Part shown: positions 52,175 through 61,965 of the stretch, in pieces | Position numbering within the stretch: the first letter of the stretch is position 1 | Layout: each line of letters starts with the position of its first letter | Assembly: GCA_004295245.1 (NCBI GenBank) | Contig: REAR01000060.1 | Coordinates: 1-64,000 of the forward strand | Origin: Sphingobacteriales bacterium | GTDB taxonomy: Bacteria; Bacteroidota; Bacteroidia; Chitinophagales; Chitinophagaceae | Length of the DNA stretch: 64,000 bases | Direction: 5' to 3' | Notes under the pieces: model-generated | What the model was told of the DNA's origin: nothing | Database searches by the model: none | Seen by the model: the letters and a program-made list of their open reading frames with translations, nothing else | Translations under genes and position numbers: made by a program

Positions 52175-52574
52175 TGCTGCGTTCTTTGTTCCACTTTAAG
52201 AGACTACGCATTTCTAAAACAGTGTAAACAAAATATAGAAATACGCAACTAAACACTGCTGGTTTATTAATTGCTTTACGGGCTATAAAAGCATATATGC
52301 CAAATGCCGCAATACAAACAAACATTTTTAGCATCATACCACCCAGCGCATTACTCATAAACCCCGTTGTTTTTTGATGCAACATAGCATTTCGATACAG
52401 GTATAATGAAACAATGGTTACCATAAACAAGATAACATTGCCACCCATTAAAACGGGCTGACTAAAACCCCATTTAAGTAATAGCGATTTTGCTGAAAAT
52501 ATGAAGGTATTAATAAGCAAAAAGAAAATCAGTACAGGTAAAAACAGTTTATTATTGGTTTTATTTATTGTCAT
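52167..52574 (-). CDS. hypothetical membrane protein
   Basis: Four predicted TM segments; overlaps the downstream gene by 8 bp. Confidence 0.6.
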   Translation of the reverse strand: MTINKTNNKLFLPVLIFFLLINTFIFSAKSLLLKWGFSQPVLMGGNVILFMVTIVSLYLYRNAMLHQKTTGFMSNALGGMMLKMFVCIAAFGIYAFIARKAINKPAVFSCVFLYFVYTVLEMRSLLKWNKERSNG

Positions 52575-52685
52575 TTTTACTGGCGGTTGGGTTCTTAAAT
52601 AAAATAAACTAATGCCAGTAAAGGTACTGCCCAGTTAAACACCGCAAAAGAAAGCTTTATCCACCATCAAAGGTTTTCCTATCAA

Positions 52686-52718
52686 TAATAAAGCCCGGAA
52701 TATCCCGGGCTTTATTAT
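52686..52718 (-). terminator. terminator downstream of bactofilin
   Basis: aataaagcccgg-aatat-cccgggctttatt. Confidence 0.85.
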
Positions 52719-52736
52719 AAAAATATGCAGTTGGCA

Positions 52737-53174
52737 TCAGGCAACTAATGTGGTAGCTTTTTCTGGTTTGGTAAATTTGGCATCTTGTACAGCTTTGTCG
52801 CTGGCAACACCATTCATATGGCAATTGCCATTAAAGGTGGCTGTAGGTTCCACCTGCAGTTTACCAGCTTTAATAGTGCCGTTAATAATACTGCTGCCTT
52901 TAATTTGTAATAATTCTTTAACTGTTACCGTGCCGGTAACCTTACCTAAAATATCGGCCTGCTGGCCAATAATATCTCCTTCAACAGAACCGTTGGCGCC
53001 AATAATAATTTTGGCCGTACTGTTAATATTGCCAATTAAAGTGCCATCAATTCTAAGGTCTGCGTTGGAGGTTATATCTCCTTTAAGTGTAGTGCCTGCA
53101 CTAATAAGGCTGGCAGCGTTAGAACCACTGCTGAATTCAACAGGGTTGTCGGATTTGGATTTGCCGTTAAACAT
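52737..53174 (-). CDS. bactofilin (polymer-forming cytoskeletal protein)
   Basis: ISAGTTLKGDITSNADLRIDGTLIGNINSTAKIIIGANGSVEGDIIGQQADILGKVTGTV. Confidence 0.92.
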   Translation of the reverse strand: MFNGKSKSDNPVEFSSGSNAASLISAGTTLKGDITSNADLRIDGTLIGNINSTAKIIIGANGSVEGDIIGQQADILGKVTGTVTVKELLQIKGSSIINGTIKAGKLQVEPTATFNGNCHMNGVASDKAVQDAKFTKPEKATTLVA

Positions 53175-53185
53175 AGTATCAGATT

Positions 53186-53584
53186 TTAGTCGTTTATTTT
53201 TTCCGTTGCCGGAATATTTAAAGAAGTCGTATCTAATTTCACGGTCACATCGCCCTGCAAAACCTTTTTAATATTATCCAGGTACAGGTCCTTATCTTTC
53301 ATTACACCCTCTAACGAATCGGTACGTATTTTTAGTTCACGCAGCTCTCTTGTATTATTCACATCTCCGTAACCGGGTATATACAGCTTTAACGGGGTAA
53401 ATACCAGTAAAGCCACCGTAAGCCCGGTTAGTACAACAAATATTGTGCTCAATAATATGTACACACTCAACCGGCTTAGCTTAAAGGTTACCACTTCCTC
53501 ATAGGTATCATCATTCATTATTACCAGCCGGTAGCGGTTGCGCAGTCTTTTTAATGTGGTATTGGCATCAAATATTTTTGCCAT
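53186..53584 (-). CDS. membrane-anchored protein resembling the N-terminus of M23 peptidases, without a peptidase domain
   Basis: RYRLVIMNDDTYEEVVTFKLSRLSVYILL...FTPLKLYIPGYGD; stops at 132 aa, 11 bp before bactofilin. Confidence 0.65.
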   Translation of the reverse strand: MAKIFDANTTLKRLRNRYRLVIMNDDTYEEVVTFKLSRLSVYILLSTIFVVLTGLTVALLVFTPLKLYIPGYGDVNNTRELRELKIRTDSLEGVMKDKDLYLDNIKKVLQGDVTVKLDTTSLNIPATEKIND

Positions 53585-53614
53585 ATGGGTTCAATTTCAA
53601 AATGTTATTTTTAT

Positions 53615-53765
53615 GTTACCAGCAGCGGTTTTCATAGCGGCACCGCTTGCGTCGCACACTTGTACTGTAGTATGTACTTTGGTTAACAGTTACTGGCCCA
53701 TTGAGCAGCTATAGTACAAGTGTGCGACGCAACACTGTTTAACCGGAGTTACCGGCGCTGGTATC
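53615..53765. repeat. paired element R15
   Basis: Cores 53646-53657 and 53722-53733 with extended arms (TTGCGTCGCACACTTGTAC / GTACAAGTGTGCGACGCAA); outer GTTACCAGC / GCTGGTATC. Confidence 0.95.
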
Positions 53766-53919
53766 ACAAAAAATAATGCCAGCATTAAACGGTGGTTTAA
53801 AACAAATAAAGCTATTAAAATTAGCCAAAGCCGTTGAAACGCCCCCATAATTTTTGGGGGAAAATAAATGCGTTTTTTTTATAATAAATTTCTTGAAAAT
53901 CAGTTATTAAGGGTTTAGT

Positions 53920-56901
53920 TTGCGGTTTACGATGAATAGAAAATTTTTCAGTTTTGTGGTTGTAATGGTTTGCATTTTAAAAACCGGGGTATTGCCTGCG
54001 CAAATACCTGCGCTTACTTTTGACCTTAAGAAACCACAGAAATTTGAAAACCGCAAATTGGGCAGCGAGAAAAACGTGGATAAGAAGTTTACGGCCCCCC
54101 GCCGGTTTATGCAAAACACCATTACCCATTACAATTACTATTTTAACGCCAATGAAAAAATTAAAGAAATTGTAGCCCGTGCCAAAACGGAGTTTAAAGA
54201 CGATTATACTCAATTGCTGCCTTTTTATAACTACACCTTAGATGCTACCAGCAAACAAAAACAAGAGATAGATTCTGTTTTATACAAAGCCACCGCTGGC
54301 ATTTTACTGCATGATTTGCGCAATAGCTGGATTGATAATTTATACTTGCTAATGGGGCAGGCCTATCATTACCGTAAAGACTTTGACTCGGCCCTGCAAA
54401 CTTTTCAGTTTGTAAACTATGCGTTCTCTCCAAAAGAAAAAGATGGTTACGATAAAGTAATTGGCAGCAACTCTAATGAGAAGGGCAATGTTTTTTCTAT
54501 TGCCACTAAAGAAAAAAATGGCGTGGTGCAAAAAGTATTCAGCACCCCACCCAGCCGCAATGAGTCTTTTATATGGCAAATAAAAAATTATCTGGCCAAT
54601 AATGAAATAGCAGAAGCCGCGGGTATGATTCAAACCCTTAAAACCGATCCTGTTTTTCCGGCAAGGCTTTATACCGATTTAGAAGAAGTGCAAGCCTATT
54701 ATTTTTACAAGCAAGAAATGTATGATAGTGCTGCTGTGCATTTAGAAAAAGCATTACCCAACGCAACAGACCAGCAAGAACGTGCCCGTTGGGAATACCT
54801 GATTGCGCAACTACACGAACGAAGCAAAAACAAAGAAGCCGCCAAAGAGTTTTATGGCAAAGCCATTAGGCATACCATTGACCCTGTATTAGAAGTGTAT
54901 GCCCTGCTTAACAATATACGGCAAGATCAGGGCAATGATGCAAAAGCGTTGCAAAATGCCATTGACGATTTGTTGAAAATGGGCCGCCGCGATAAATATT
55001 TAAACTACCGCGATATTATTTACTACACGGCCGCACAAATGGAGTTGGATAGAAATAATAAAGAAGCGGCCCGTGGCTATTTGGCAAAAAGTGTAAAGTA
55101 TAGCATTAATAACCCACCGCAAAAATCAGCTTCGTTTTTACAATTAGGTAATATGGCCTTTACAGAAAAAGAATTTCTGCTGGCAAAAAATTATTACGAT
55201 AGTGTGGATGCAAGCCTGGTAGCAGATACTAATAAAGCTGTTTTTACCAATAGAAAAGAAGCCTTGGGCGGCATAGCCTTGCAACAGGGTGTTATTACAA
55301 GGCAAGACAGCCTACAAACCCTGGCGCGGCTGCCACAAACAGAACGGGATGTTATTATAAAGAAAACCCTAAAGCAGTTGCGCAAAGCACAGGGTTTAAA
55401 AGATGAAGAACCTTCTTTAGGTGCCGTAAACCCTGCATTTACAGGTAATAACAATATTGCTCCGGCAGATATATTTAATACCAACGATAAAGGCGATTGG
55501 TATTTTTATAACAACGCATTAAAAAGCCGGGGTGCTACTGAGTTTAAAGCAAAATGGGGCAGCAGGCCTAATGTAGATAATTGGAGGCGCAGCAGTTTAA
55601 TGGCTCAGCAGCAACTGGCACAAGGTGGCAAGGCCGATGATAATATTGGGCTTAACCCTGCACTTATAAGCAATAACCAGTTAAAAGAACTTTCTTTTGA
55701 AAGCTTGTTGAGTAATTTGCCATTAACCGAAGCGCAATTAAAAACTTCTAACGACTCTATACTACAAGCGCAGTTTAATTTAGGCATGGCTTTTCAGGAA
55801 GGGCTGGAAGATTATAACAGTGCGGTAGCCGCTTATGAAAAATTATTGCAACGTTTTCCTGGCGCACCGGTTGAAGAAGCCACCTTATTTAATCTTTATT
55901 ACTGCTATAAAAAGTTGGGCGATGTGCAACGCATGGCACAAATAAAACGCATTTTAGAAACCAGGTACAGTAATGGTAAATTAACGGCTATTATAAAAAA
56001 TCCGGCAGCAGCTGATACCTTGAACAAAGAAAAAGGAGCCCGCCTGTACGATGAAATTTACACACAGTTTATAGAAGGCAATTTTGAAGCAGCTATTGCC
56101 AAAAAGAAATTGGCAGATAGCCTTTACGGCAAAAGTTATTGGACGCCGCAACTATTATACATACAAGCAGTTTACCACATAAAGGAAAGAGACGATGTAA
56201 GCGCCACAGATGTGTTAGGCAAACTTGTTAATAATTTTCAAGGCACACCCATGAGCACCAAAGCTCAAAATCTTTTAAACGTACTCAGCCGCCGGCAAGA
56301 GATAGAAGACTATCTCACTAAACTGCAAATAGAACGTCCTAAAGAAGATTCTATAAACACATTGCTTGATACTGTGTCAGTAGTTAAGAAACCTGTTGTT
56401 ACGCCTCAACCACCAACGGTAATAGCCAATAAGCAAGCAGAGAATAAACCGGTAACAGTAGTGCCACCTGTAGCAGTTATAAAAAAGGATACGATACAAA
56501 ATAAAACAGCATTTGCATTGGCCTATAACCACAATGCAGCACAGCAACATTTAGCTGTATTGGTAATGGACAAAGTAGACCCCGTGTATGTAAACGAAGC
56601 TAAAAACGCCTTTGTACGCTATCACAGAGAGCGGTATTATAACCAGGGTTTAGAAACCACACCGCTGATGTTAACAGATGATATTCGGTTTTTAACCATC
56701 GGTAAGTTTGCAGATGCCACCGCCGCTGCAGATTACGTTGATAAAACAAAAAAATTAACGGCCACCGATATCATTCCCTGGATGCCTGCCGCTAAATACA
56801 GTTTTGTTATTATTACCGAGGCTAATTTAGAACTGTTAAAAAACCGGAAAGACCTGCCCGATTATAAAAAATTCATTCAGCAATATTACCCGGGTTTATA
56901 G
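53920..56901 (+). CDS. TPR protein resembling SprE/PorW (type IX secretion/gliding)
   Basis: 993 aa with TPR-like segments, signal peptide, C-terminal LAVLVMDKVDPVYVNEAKNAFVRYHRERY...FIQQYYPGL. Confidence 0.75.
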   Translation: MRFTMNRKFFSFVVVMVCILKTGVLPAQIPALTFDLKKPQKFENRKLGSEKNVDKKFTAPRRFMQNTITHYNYYFNANEKIKEIVARAKTEFKDDYTQLLPFYNYTLDATSKQKQEIDSVLYKATAGILLHDLRNSWIDNLYLLMGQAYHYRKDFDSALQTFQFVNYAFSPKEKDGYDKVIGSNSNEKGNVFSIATKEKNGVVQKVFSTPPSRNESFIWQIKNYLANNEIAEAAGMIQTLKTDPVFPARLYTDLEEVQAYYFYKQEMYDSAAVHLEKALPNATDQQERARWEYLIAQLHERSKNKEAAKEFYGKAIRHTIDPVLEVYALLNNIRQDQGNDAKALQNAIDDLLKMGRRDKYLNYRDIIYYTAAQMELDRNNKEAARGYLAKSVKYSINNPPQKSASFLQLGNMAFTEKEFLLAKNYYDSVDASLVADTNKAVFTNRKEALGGIALQQGVITRQDSLQTLARLPQTERDVIIKKTLKQLRKAQGLKDEEPSLGAVNPAFTGNNNIAPADIFNTNDKGDWYFYNNALKSRGATEFKAKWGSRPNVDNWRRSSLMAQQQLAQGGKADDNIGLNPALISNNQLKELSFESLLSNLPLTEAQLKTSNDSILQAQFNLGMAFQEGLEDYNSAVAAYEKLLQRFPGAPVEEATLFNLYYCYKKLGDVQRMAQIKRILETRYSNGKLTAIIKNPAAADTLNKEKGARLYDEIYTQFIEGNFEAAIAKKKLADSLYGKSYWTPQLLYIQAVYHIKERDDVSATDVLGKLVNNFQGTPMSTKAQNLLNVLSRRQEIEDYLTKLQIERPKEDSINTLLDTVSVVKKPVVTPQPPTVIANKQAENKPVTVVPPVAVIKKDTIQNKTAFALAYNHNAAQQHLAVLVMDKVDPVYVNEAKNAFVRYHRERYYNQGLETTPLMLTDDIRFLTIGKFADATAAADYVDKTKKLTATDIIPWMPAAKYSFVIITEANLELLKNRKDLPDYKKFIQQYYPGL

Positions 56902-56904
56902 TTA

Positions 56905-56960
56905 GGTACCAGCATTTGTTTTTTATGGCGCCATCCTTGCGTCGCACACTTCAGCAGCAT
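56905..56960. repeat. half element R16
   Basis: Core CTTGCGTCGCAC 56936-56947; outer GGTACCAGC. Confidence 0.88.
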
Positions 56961-57074
56961 TTATCTGTAGCAGCAATACAAAGCCCGCACTAACAAAACT
57001 TTAATTACAGAAAACTGCTTATTTATTACTTTCGGGTAAGATTTTTGCATACCTCAATACCTCAACTCAATTTT

Positions 57075-59507
57075 ATGAGCAAGCCTGTTAAAATTTTCTG
57101 GAAGATAGCTGCCTGGGGCACTGGGCTATTTGTATTGCTTTTAATACTCATCAACTTTGGCGTGTTTGGAGAAATGCCTTCTTTAAAAGAATTAGAAAAC
57201 CCTTCTGTTTTGCAAGCCACAGAAATATATGCCGCTGATGGTACGCTTATGGGTAAATTCTACCGAGACCGTGGTAACCGCAGTAATGTAGATTTTAAAG
57301 ATATCTCAACCAATGCAATTAACGCACTGGTGGCAACAGAGGATGAACGCTTTTACGAGCACTCAGGCATTGATGGTAAAAGTGTTTTACGGGCAGTAGC
57401 TTTTTTAGGCACTAAAGGTGGCGGAAGCACTATCACGCAGCAGTTAGCGCTAAATATGTTTGATGAAAGATCGTCTAACCCTATTGCAAGAGTCATTCAA
57501 AAATTAAAAGAATGGATTATAGCCATTAAATTAGAACGCAATTTTACCAAAGAAGAAATACTGGCGCTATATCTTAACGTAGTTCCATTTAGTGATAATG
57601 TATATGGCATCAGAAATGCCTCACTCACCTTTTTTCAAAAAGAACCCTACCGCTTAAATATTGAAGAAGCCGCAGTATTAATTGGTATGGTAAACGGCCC
57701 CTCTCTTTTTAACCCACGCAGAAATCCTAAATCTGCATTGGATAGAAGAAATCATGTTATTAATAAAATGAGTGAAAACAGGTATATCTCAGATGTTGAG
57801 GCTAAAAAAATTAAGATAAAACCTATTACACTTAATTACAAAAAGCAAGATGAAAATGCCGGGCTGGCTCCTTATTTCAGAGAAGAACTACGTGATGAAA
57901 TAAAGAAATGGTGCAAAGAACATGAAAACCCTGTTACCGGAAAACCCTACGATATTTACAAAGATGGTTTACGCATTTACACAACCATCAATCCCCGCAT
58001 GCAATTATATGCAGAAGAAGCAGTGGCTCGCCACATGCCCACACTTCAAAAAGTATTAAGCAGTCAGTCTTCTGTAAAAAGCGGCCGCGTTTGGGAAGAT
58101 TATAAAAAGGTATTAGACGCCGCCATGAAAAATAGCGATCGCTGGAAGAATATGAAAGAAGACGGCATCAGCGAAGCAGAAATACGACAGTCTTTTACAA
58201 AAAAAACTTCCATGAAGGTATTTGCATGGAATAGTCGTCGCGAAAAAGATACCGTAATGACACCGCTGGATTCAATCAAATACCACAAGCAAATGCTGCA
58301 AACATCTTTTATGGTAATGGATCCTATTACCGGCGAAGTAAAAGCATGGGTAGGCGGCATCGATTTTAAAAACTTTAAATACGATCACGTTAATCTAAAC
58401 ACGAAACGGCAGGTTGGTTCTTCCATCAAACCATTTTTATATTGCCAGGCTATTGAAGAAGCCGGGTTTTCTCCAGAAACACCCTGCGAACGGGTAGCTC
58501 AAAATTTTCCCGGTTACGGAATGGTACCTGCTAAGGCCGTTTGCAAAGGTGGTAGCATGACCATGGCTTCTGCCATAACCTATTCTGATAACTGCGCCAC
58601 CGCTTATATTATGAAGCAGGTAACACCCAAACGCTTTGCCGATTTTCTGCAACAAATAAATATTCAAACCAAGGTAGAACCCTATCCTTCTATTTGTTTA
58701 GGCTCTTGTGATTTAAGTATGTTTGAAATGCTATGGGGGTATACCATGTTTGCCAATCGCGGCATTAGCACCAAACCCATTTATATTACGCGTATTGAAG
58801 ATAGAAATGGAAATGTGTTACAAAGTTTTCAAACAAAAATGGGTCAGGTAATCAGCGAGCCCGCTGCCTATACAATGACCCGCATGTTACAAGGCCCGGT
58901 TGATTATGGTACTGCTAAAGGATTGCGTGCCCGTTTAGGTGCTTTAGAAATGTGTGGTAAAACAGGTACCACCAATGATAACAGCGATGCCTGGTTTATG
59001 GGCTTTACACCACAATTATTAGGCGGCACCTGGATAGGTTGCGATGATCGGTTTATACGTTTAGAAAGTGGCTTGGGTTATGGCGGACAAGCAGCCCGTC
59101 CCATTTGGGAATATTTTTTTGAAAAAGTATACAACGATAAAACATTGGGCATAACAAGAGACGCAACTTTTATGAAGCCCGAAAATTTAACCAACGAAAT
59201 GTTGATGGATTATGATCCGCTGATTGATAAAACACCACCTCCGGGTGCTGAAGGAACCGATCAAATGGGCGGCAATGCCGATGATTATATTAATTTTAAT
59301 CAAGACACTAATAATGTTCCGGTAGAGTCTCAGTTAAGCAACGAAGAGAAAAAAATTCTGGAAGAAGCAAAAAAATCAGAACCTGTAAAAAAAGAAGAGA
59401 AACCTGTAGATAAAGCAGCACCAGTTGCTCCAAAAAAAGATGAAAAAAAGAAAGGCCTGCTCAACCGCCTTTTTGGAAATAAAGATGCCAAAAAAACTGG
59501 TAATTAA
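57075..59507 (+). CDS. penicillin-binding protein 1A (transglycosylase/transpeptidase)
   Basis: ATEDERFYEHSGID, GGSTITQQLALN, QVGSSIKPFLY, CGKTGTTNDNSDAWFMG; start moved to 57075. Confidence 0.92.
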   Translation: MSKPVKIFWKIAAWGTGLFVLLLILINFGVFGEMPSLKELENPSVLQATEIYAADGTLMGKFYRDRGNRSNVDFKDISTNAINALVATEDERFYEHSGIDGKSVLRAVAFLGTKGGGSTITQQLALNMFDERSSNPIARVIQKLKEWIIAIKLERNFTKEEILALYLNVVPFSDNVYGIRNASLTFFQKEPYRLNIEEAAVLIGMVNGPSLFNPRRNPKSALDRRNHVINKMSENRYISDVEAKKIKIKPITLNYKKQDENAGLAPYFREELRDEIKKWCKEHENPVTGKPYDIYKDGLRIYTTINPRMQLYAEEAVARHMPTLQKVLSSQSSVKSGRVWEDYKKVLDAAMKNSDRWKNMKEDGISEAEIRQSFTKKTSMKVFAWNSRREKDTVMTPLDSIKYHKQMLQTSFMVMDPITGEVKAWVGGIDFKNFKYDHVNLNTKRQVGSSIKPFLYCQAIEEAGFSPETPCERVAQNFPGYGMVPAKAVCKGGSMTMASAITYSDNCATAYIMKQVTPKRFADFLQQINIQTKVEPYPSICLGSCDLSMFEMLWGYTMFANRGISTKPIYITRIEDRNGNVLQSFQTKMGQVISEPAAYTMTRMLQGPVDYGTAKGLRARLGALEMCGKTGTTNDNSDAWFMGFTPQLLGGTWIGCDDRFIRLESGLGYGGQAARPIWEYFFEKVYNDKTLGITRDATFMKPENLTNEMLMDYDPLIDKTPPPGAEGTDQMGGNADDYINFNQDTNNVPVESQLSNEEKKILEEAKKSEPVKKEEKPVDKAAPVAPKKDEKKKGLLNRLFGNKDAKKTGN

Positions 59508-59511
59508 TTCT

Positions 59512-59538
59512 AAGCCCCGCCTTGCGGGGCTTTTTTTT
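59512..59538 (+). terminator. Rho-independent terminator after PBP1A gene
   Basis: aagccccgc-ctt-gcggggctttttttt. Confidence 0.9.
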
Positions 59539-59540
59539 AG

Positions 59541-59590
59541 GTTGCCGGCAATAGTATGCTGCTCAGCAACTGTTGCGTCGCACCCTTCAG
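59541..59590. repeat. half element R17
   Basis: Core GTTGCGTCGCAC 59572-59583; outer GTTGCCGGC, directly after a terminator T-tract. Confidence 0.9.
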
Positions 59591-59600
59591 CTTTTTGTTA

Positions 59601-60779
59601 TTAAGCAACCGTTGCCGGCAAAACAAAAAGTGCTGCAAACAAACTATCTGCTTTAATATGATAGCCAGTAAAAATTTGCTGTTTTATCAATTGCAGGTGG
59701 GTCTTTTGCAGTAAATGTGCAACCACCATTTCATTCTCTTGTTTAAAAACAGAACAGGTAATGTATAAGAAGTAGCCGCCGGGCGCCAATGCCGTTACCG
59801 CATTTAAAGCAATGCTCTTTTGCAACTGGCTATATTCACTAATGCAAGAGGGTTTGAAATAAAATAATTGTTCTGGTGTGCGGCTCCAGGTACCACTGCC
59901 ACTACAGGGAGCATCACAAATAATTAGCTGTTGTTGCTTTTGAGGAATGGTGCCACCCGGTTTAGAAAGATCTGTGATTAAAGCATGGTAATTTTTTATG
60001 CCTGCAGTCTCAAATCGTTTTTGCAGGTTCATTAAAATGCTTTGCCGTATATCTGAAACAGTTAATTGTAGTTGTTTTATAATATCAACAGCCATTATGC
60101 TTTTACCACCACTGGCTGCACAGCAATCCCAAACTTTTAAAGCACTATTACCTGCTTTTATTAATTGCAGTAAACTACCGGTTTGCTGAGAGCTGTAATC
60201 CTGTACAACAGCTTCTTTATTTATAGCAATAACAGTTTCTAATTTAGTAGTGGCAGGTAATGCAACGCAATTAGCCTCTAACTCTTTAAATGCAATGCCG
60301 GCTTTTTTTAGTTTTTCAATTACGGATTTATTATATCCCGGGCGTATGCGTATAAATAAATCTGGTTGTTGCAGGCAGGCTGCTGCAATAGCGGAAAGAT
60401 TAACATCAGCACTTAATTCATTCTCATAAGGAAAAATAGTGGCTAATGGTAGCGTAATGCCCAATTGCTGTAATTTATCAGCTATGGGTTGCTCTGTTGT
60501 TTCGTTGAGTGGTGGGGCTAAAGCAGCTAGTATTTCACTGGTTTGTTGCGAACAGATAAATAATGCCGCTACAAGATTGTCTGTGGTTACTGGTTGGGCT
60601 AACAAACGGGCCGCACGGTACCAGCAATAGCATAATTGCGAAATATGTTTACGATCTCTGCCGCCTATTTTTTTATTAGCAGCAAAGATTTTTTTTAAAT
60701 AATTAGCCAATGGTTCTGCACCATTGTATTGATTAATTACCTGTTGGGCAGTATTGCAATAAGAATAGTAACGACTCAC
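59601..60779 (-). CDS. RsmB/NOP-family rRNA (cytosine-C5)-methyltransferase
   Basis: WDCCAASGGKSI, CDAPCSGSGTWSRTPE, YITCSVFKQENE. Confidence 0.88.
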   Translation of the reverse strand: MSRYYSYCNTAQQVINQYNGAEPLANYLKKIFAANKKIGGRDRKHISQLCYCWYRAARLLAQPVTTDNLVAALFICSQQTSEILAALAPPLNETTEQPIADKLQQLGITLPLATIFPYENELSADVNLSAIAAACLQQPDLFIRIRPGYNKSVIEKLKKAGIAFKELEANCVALPATTKLETVIAINKEAVVQDYSSQQTGSLLQLIKAGNSALKVWDCCAASGGKSIMAVDIIKQLQLTVSDIRQSILMNLQKRFETAGIKNYHALITDLSKPGGTIPQKQQQLIICDAPCSGSGTWSRTPEQLFYFKPSCISEYSQLQKSIALNAVTALAPGGYFLYITCSVFKQENEMVVAHLLQKTHLQLIKQQIFTGYHIKADSLFAALFVLPATVA

Positions 60780-60853
60780 CCTGCAATATTAATAAGTAAT
60801 TATAAGAACAGCCTGTGTAATTATTGCAACAAGGGCAAAGCTGCTGTTTTAAT

Positions 60854-60881
60854 AAAAAAGCGGGTAGTAGAAACCACCCGC
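60854..60881 (-). terminator. terminator-like hairpin downstream of the IS1595-like gene
   Basis: aaaaaa-GCGGGT-agtagaaacc-ACCCGC: hairpin followed by T-tract on the minus strand. Confidence 0.65.
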
Positions 60882-60961
60882 GGTTGACATGAGAAAACTT
60901 GCTTTACTGCCTGCGAACACTTGTTGGTGGCGACAGTAAGAAACCACCAATATTATAAAGG

Positions 60962-61660
60962 TTAAGAAGCTTTTGAAAAGTGTAAGGGCCTCTTATTAAT
61001 TATTCCCATCAATACCTCGTTTATATTTTCGTTACGAAAATTGAAACGAAATTCAGATTCTTTTACATGCAGGGGTAAGGTGCTTTTGTTTAGTCCCCTG
61101 AATTTCAATAAACGATTTTTGGTATTGCTCCAAAAAGCAGTTACCTCATCAGCAGGTGCGGGGTTTTTTAAATTAACGGCTGTATCAATTCTAAAAAGGC
61201 GCCAATTATTAAAATCGGCAATAGCATGATAATGTGTGTAGGCATTTAAGTGAGACTGGTGCTCAGCTGTGGTATCGTGCAGCAATTTCATTCGTTGCAG
61301 TTCATGAATACTGTGTTTGTCAATATCGTTTAAGCGATCTGCGTAAACGTTGCCACCAGCTTTATAAAACCCGTAATACGGATGCAGCGCATCTACCGCT
61401 TCATCGCTTATACTTGTTTTAGCTTGTTTTAATACGGTGCTTTCATGCGCTTGTTGATGGCGATGGTAATGCGGATTTTTTTCTTCGCAAAAGCGGGCAA
61501 TTTGGGTGCGTATGAGCTTGAGGTAATTGTTAATAGTAACCCTGCTTACAAGGGTAATATTAGCAATTTGCGTGGCTGTTAGGTCTTCTGTAAACAGCTG
61601 AATAATTTCATGGCACTGTTTCTCACTTAGGTGAGATCTTTTAATAAGTCTGTTTTTCAT
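60962..61660 (-). CDS. IS1595/IS1016-like transposase-derived protein, DDE core apparently degenerate
   Basis: N-terminal HTH LTATQIANITLVSRVTINNYLKLIRTQIA and C-terminal FWSNTKNRLLKFRGLNKSTLPLHVKESEFRFNFRNE match IS1595-type organisation; central DDE landmarks not recognisable. Confidence 0.65.
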   Translation of the reverse strand: MKNRLIKRSHLSEKQCHEIIQLFTEDLTATQIANITLVSRVTINNYLKLIRTQIARFCEEKNPHYHRHQQAHESTVLKQAKTSISDEAVDALHPYYGFYKAGGNVYADRLNDIDKHSIHELQRMKLLHDTTAEHQSHLNAYTHYHAIADFNNWRLFRIDTAVNLKNPAPADEVTAFWSNTKNRLLKFRGLNKSTLPLHVKESEFRFNFRNENINEVLMGIINKRPLHFSKAS

Positions 61661-61965
61661 GGTGTGTTTAATAAGGTTTGCAGTTAAATAATCAGGCTGT
61701 TAAATTCTATCAGCAAACTGGCAGAGAAAATATAATATATATGTACGGGCATTAAAGCTGCTTAATGCCGTATACTAGATTATTTTATAAAATAAGCCAA
61801 TGATTGTTCCACGCAATGGTTGTTTAGGTTTGTATATAAAATCCTGTTTTCTGCAATAATGGACAGTCTGAGGTACTGAAATGTTACAAAAAAAGTAACA
61901 ACGTGCATTATTTAATATTAACGGTAATAAGCGGGTAAGCTGTATTGGGGCTAATTAATAAAAAA

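Noticed and set aside
52750-53271. 173-aa plus-strand ORF over bactofilin
   Set aside because: Antisense to a clear bactofilin; its hydrophobic repeats mirror the bactofilin repeat.
61041-61422. Plus-strand ORFs inside the IS1595-like gene
   Set aside because: Shadow frames; no family features.
60962-61660. Complete active insertion sequence
   Set aside because: No obvious terminal inverted repeats or target-site duplication seen by eye, and the catalytic core is not recognisable.
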